A stretch of DNA of 64,000 nt, from contig QANU01029832.1 in the NCBI GenBank assembly GCA_003254905.1, positions 170,868 through 234,867 of the forward strand, read 5' to 3'. Source of the DNA: Nissolia schottii (lineage: Eukaryota; Streptophyta; Magnoliopsida; Fabales; Fabaceae). Made by a program: the position numbers and the translations under genes. Positions 62,505 through 64,000 of this stretch are shown here, piece after piece. The notes under the pieces are model-generated. The model did not search any database and had not been told where the DNA came from. It was given only the letters and a program-made list of their open reading frames with translations. Every line of letters begins with the position of its first letter. Position 1 is the first letter of the stretch.

Positions 62505-62611
62505 TGGGCCAAAGCCCAATAACGTATGTTTGACGCGAGTGCATCCATCACTCTATCTGTGCGTACTCCTTTGCGTTTTGTAGCACCGTCGACCCTCGCA
62601 AAAACCCTCAT
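62505..62611 (+). promoter_or_regulatory. eIF2 alpha promoter elements (site II and telo-box)
   Basis: TGGGCC at 62505-62510 and AGCCCAA at about 62513-62519 are site II boxes in opposite orientation. AAAACCCTCA near 62600-62610 is telo-box-like. Together they are usual in promoters of plant translation genes. The start codon is at 62683. Confidence 0.6.
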
Positions 62612-62682
62612 CCCCCTCTAAAGCGAGAGCGAGTAGTGAGAGAGTCGAATCTTAATCTTCAACACCACCTTCATCAGCAAAT

Positions 62683-63057
62683 ATGGCTCCGAACCTCGAG
62701 TGCCGAATGTACGAGGCGAAGTACCCGGAGGTGGACATGGCGGTGATGATACAGGTGAAGAACATCGCCGACATGGGCGCGTACGTCTCACTCCTCGAGT
62801 ACAACAACATCGAGGGCATGATACTGTTCTCGGAGCTCTCGCGGCGCCGGATTCGGAGCGTGAGCAGCCTCATCAAGGTTGGGCGCATCGAGCCGGTGAT
62901 GGTGCTCCGTGTGGACAAGGACAAGGGTTACATCGACCTCAGCAAGCGCCGCGTCTCTGAGGAGGACATACAAGCCTGCGAGGAGCGCTACAACAAGAGC
63001 AAGCTCGTCCACTCCATCATGCGCCATGTCGCCGAAACCCTCAGCATCGATTTAGAG
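62683..63057 (+). CDS. Translation initiation factor eIF2 subunit alpha, first coding exon (partial)
   Basis: One exon of 125 codons is present: it ends at GAG and a GTGATG donor follows. It encodes the N-terminal S1 RNA-binding domain ([20 protein letters not shown]) and the conserved ELSRRRIRS loop. Ser53 (with Met counted) corresponds to Ser51 of human eIF2 alpha, the site phosphorylated by GCN2-type kinases to slow initiation. The next block, expected to start ELY(V/I)HIGWPLY, was not found up to base 64000, so the first intron is longer than 940 bases and the rest lies outside. This exon is much more GC-rich than its surroundings. Confidence 0.95.
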
Positions 63058-64000
63058 GTGATGAGCCAGCTCCACCGATTTTGAATTTCATTTGTTTCAA
63101 TTTCTTTTCTTATTGTTTTGATTGGAAGGTGTTGATTGATGTTGTTTGTGATTAGTCTATGTGGACTGTTTAGGGTTTAGGGTGGAAAGGAAGGGGAAAT
63201 TGGTTGAATGGATCTGTGTTTTTTGAGTTATGAGCTATGTTTGAATGCTTAACATAATTAGAAAGGCGTCAATTGAATTGTTTTGTGAAGTAGTTTTTTT
63301 TTTTTTTTTTTTTTGTGGCTTTGAAAGCCTCGTTGGTGTTGGTTCGTCTGTGATTTGTTATTGCTTTGGTTTGTTTTTTGGATCTTTCTTTTGCTCCTCA
63401 GTCCTCACACATTTTGACTCATGTGAACCTCTAGTCTAATCTACCAGGCCTTTATTTGCAAGAGTTTTGTTGTGAACTTATAATCCTAACTATTAGTGTT
63501 GTTAATGCCTTCTTGTTATTCTATCACATAGGTTTCTTGTTAAGTACGGTGCAAGATGTTCATTTCTACTATAGTCTATGGTGGGCTTGAGGATTTGCAT
63601 TTACCGTGAAGCTTTTTAGACCTTTGCAGTTTGTACAGTCATCCCTTGCCGAGACCATGACTTTCATTCTCCCTGCCATTACGTGACACTCCATACACAC
63701 GTAGTTGTTTAGAGGGAAGGGGGTTTAGTTTGAGGGCCATAAGAAATGGCCGCTGATTGAAATTTCCGGCCTTGACATAAAATGCTAATAATTTTTACTG
63801 ACATATACTGTTTCTTTAATTATTACAGAACTTCCCTTTTGTGAGCTGGTAACTTTCACTGTATAGTGTTTCATATTGCATACTTTTCTTCCCTTCTAAA
63901 CATGTTGAGATTAAGAGGAAAGTATCATTGAGAAGATATACTATAATTTCTGTTTATGACATTGACAGTGACTAGCACTGTGCAGAGTTTATAACGGGGA
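63058..64000 (+). other. Start of eIF2 alpha intron 1
   Basis: Non-coding, with a T run at 63294-63315. No exon matching the eIF2 alpha second block is visible. Confidence 0.75.

Larger units (their letters stand above)
57414..62682. other. Intergenic region with NLR remnant, AT-rich repeat and tRNA relic
   Basis: 57414-58000 is the 3' flank of the phosphatase gene. A TIR-NBS-LRR remnant lies at 58787-59397. From 59400 to 62280 the sequence is AT-rich, with a TTA-type low-complexity block (60616-60900) and no supported gene; the short frames at 61071-61319 and 61904-62266 show no recognisable motif. A GATA repeat (62298-62355) and a tRNA-Lys relic precede the eIF2 alpha promoter. Confidence 0.6.

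Noticed and set aside
62700-62960. Alternative frames in the eIF2 alpha exon
   Set aside because: High GC content keeps other frames open; only the 62683 frame matches the known protein.

Overview
The window is nuclear plant DNA, AT-rich with short GT-AG introns, from a dicot. Protein similarity (the ferritin, the RETICULATA-related protein, a legume-type TIR-NBS-LRR remnant) and the repeat types point to a legume, probably Glycine or a close relative. The species is inference; no database was searched. I found seven complete or nearly complete host genes plus the first exon of an eighth. Every exon join given here was checked by hand for a splice dinucleotide, reading phase and total length.

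Layout. 1-3.4 kb: intergenic, with a tRNA-derived SINE. 3.4-8.2 kb (+): a three-exon gene for a plant protein I do not recognise; its 3 kb second intron holds a MITE and the 3' end of a Copia fossil. 8.2-11 kb: intergenic, with a second copy of that MITE and an array of small hairpins. 11-16.2 kb (+): nine-exon BADC gene (biotin-less regulator of plastid acetyl-CoA carboxylase). 15.8-17.6 kb: an exact 907-base duplication around a single N, almost certainly an assembly fault; the same fault recurs at 20136. 17.6-20.9 kb: transposon debris. 20.9-27.7 kb (-): ten-exon DCD plus Kelch protein gene, with a tandemly duplicated upstream region. 29.7-31.8 kb: RNase H/LINE remnant and LTR-like debris. 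32.7-37.9 kb (+): seven-exon RETICULATA-RELATED (DUF399 plus DUF3411) chloroplast protein. 38.5-39.8 kb: Gypsy protease fossil and a Stowaway-like MITE. 40.2-42.3 kb (+): seven-exon plastid ferritin, with an iron-dependent regulatory sequence upstream. 44.4-48.9 kb: large LTR-element fossil containing tandem repeats. 49.3-51.6 kb (-): ribosomal protein eS4. 52.2-57.4 kb (+): eleven-exon multiple inositol polyphosphate phosphatase, head to head with eS4. 58.8-59.4 kb (-): truncated TIR-NBS-LRR pseudogene. 62.4 kb: degenerate tRNA-Lys. 62.7 kb to the end (+): first coding exon of eIF2 alpha.

The genes do not form one pathway; this is ordinary mixed euchromatin. Three products are plastid proteins (BADC, RER-type, ferritin) and two belong to translation (eS4, eIF2 alpha). 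The two translation genes carry the same promoter signals (TGGGCC site II boxes and telo-boxes). I did not find a convincing undescribed system. The observations most worth following up are the two assembly junctions, a near-perfect 139-base inverted repeat in a phosphatase intron, the hairpin array at 10.4 kb, the duplicated DCD-Kelch upstream region and the uncharacterised first gene.
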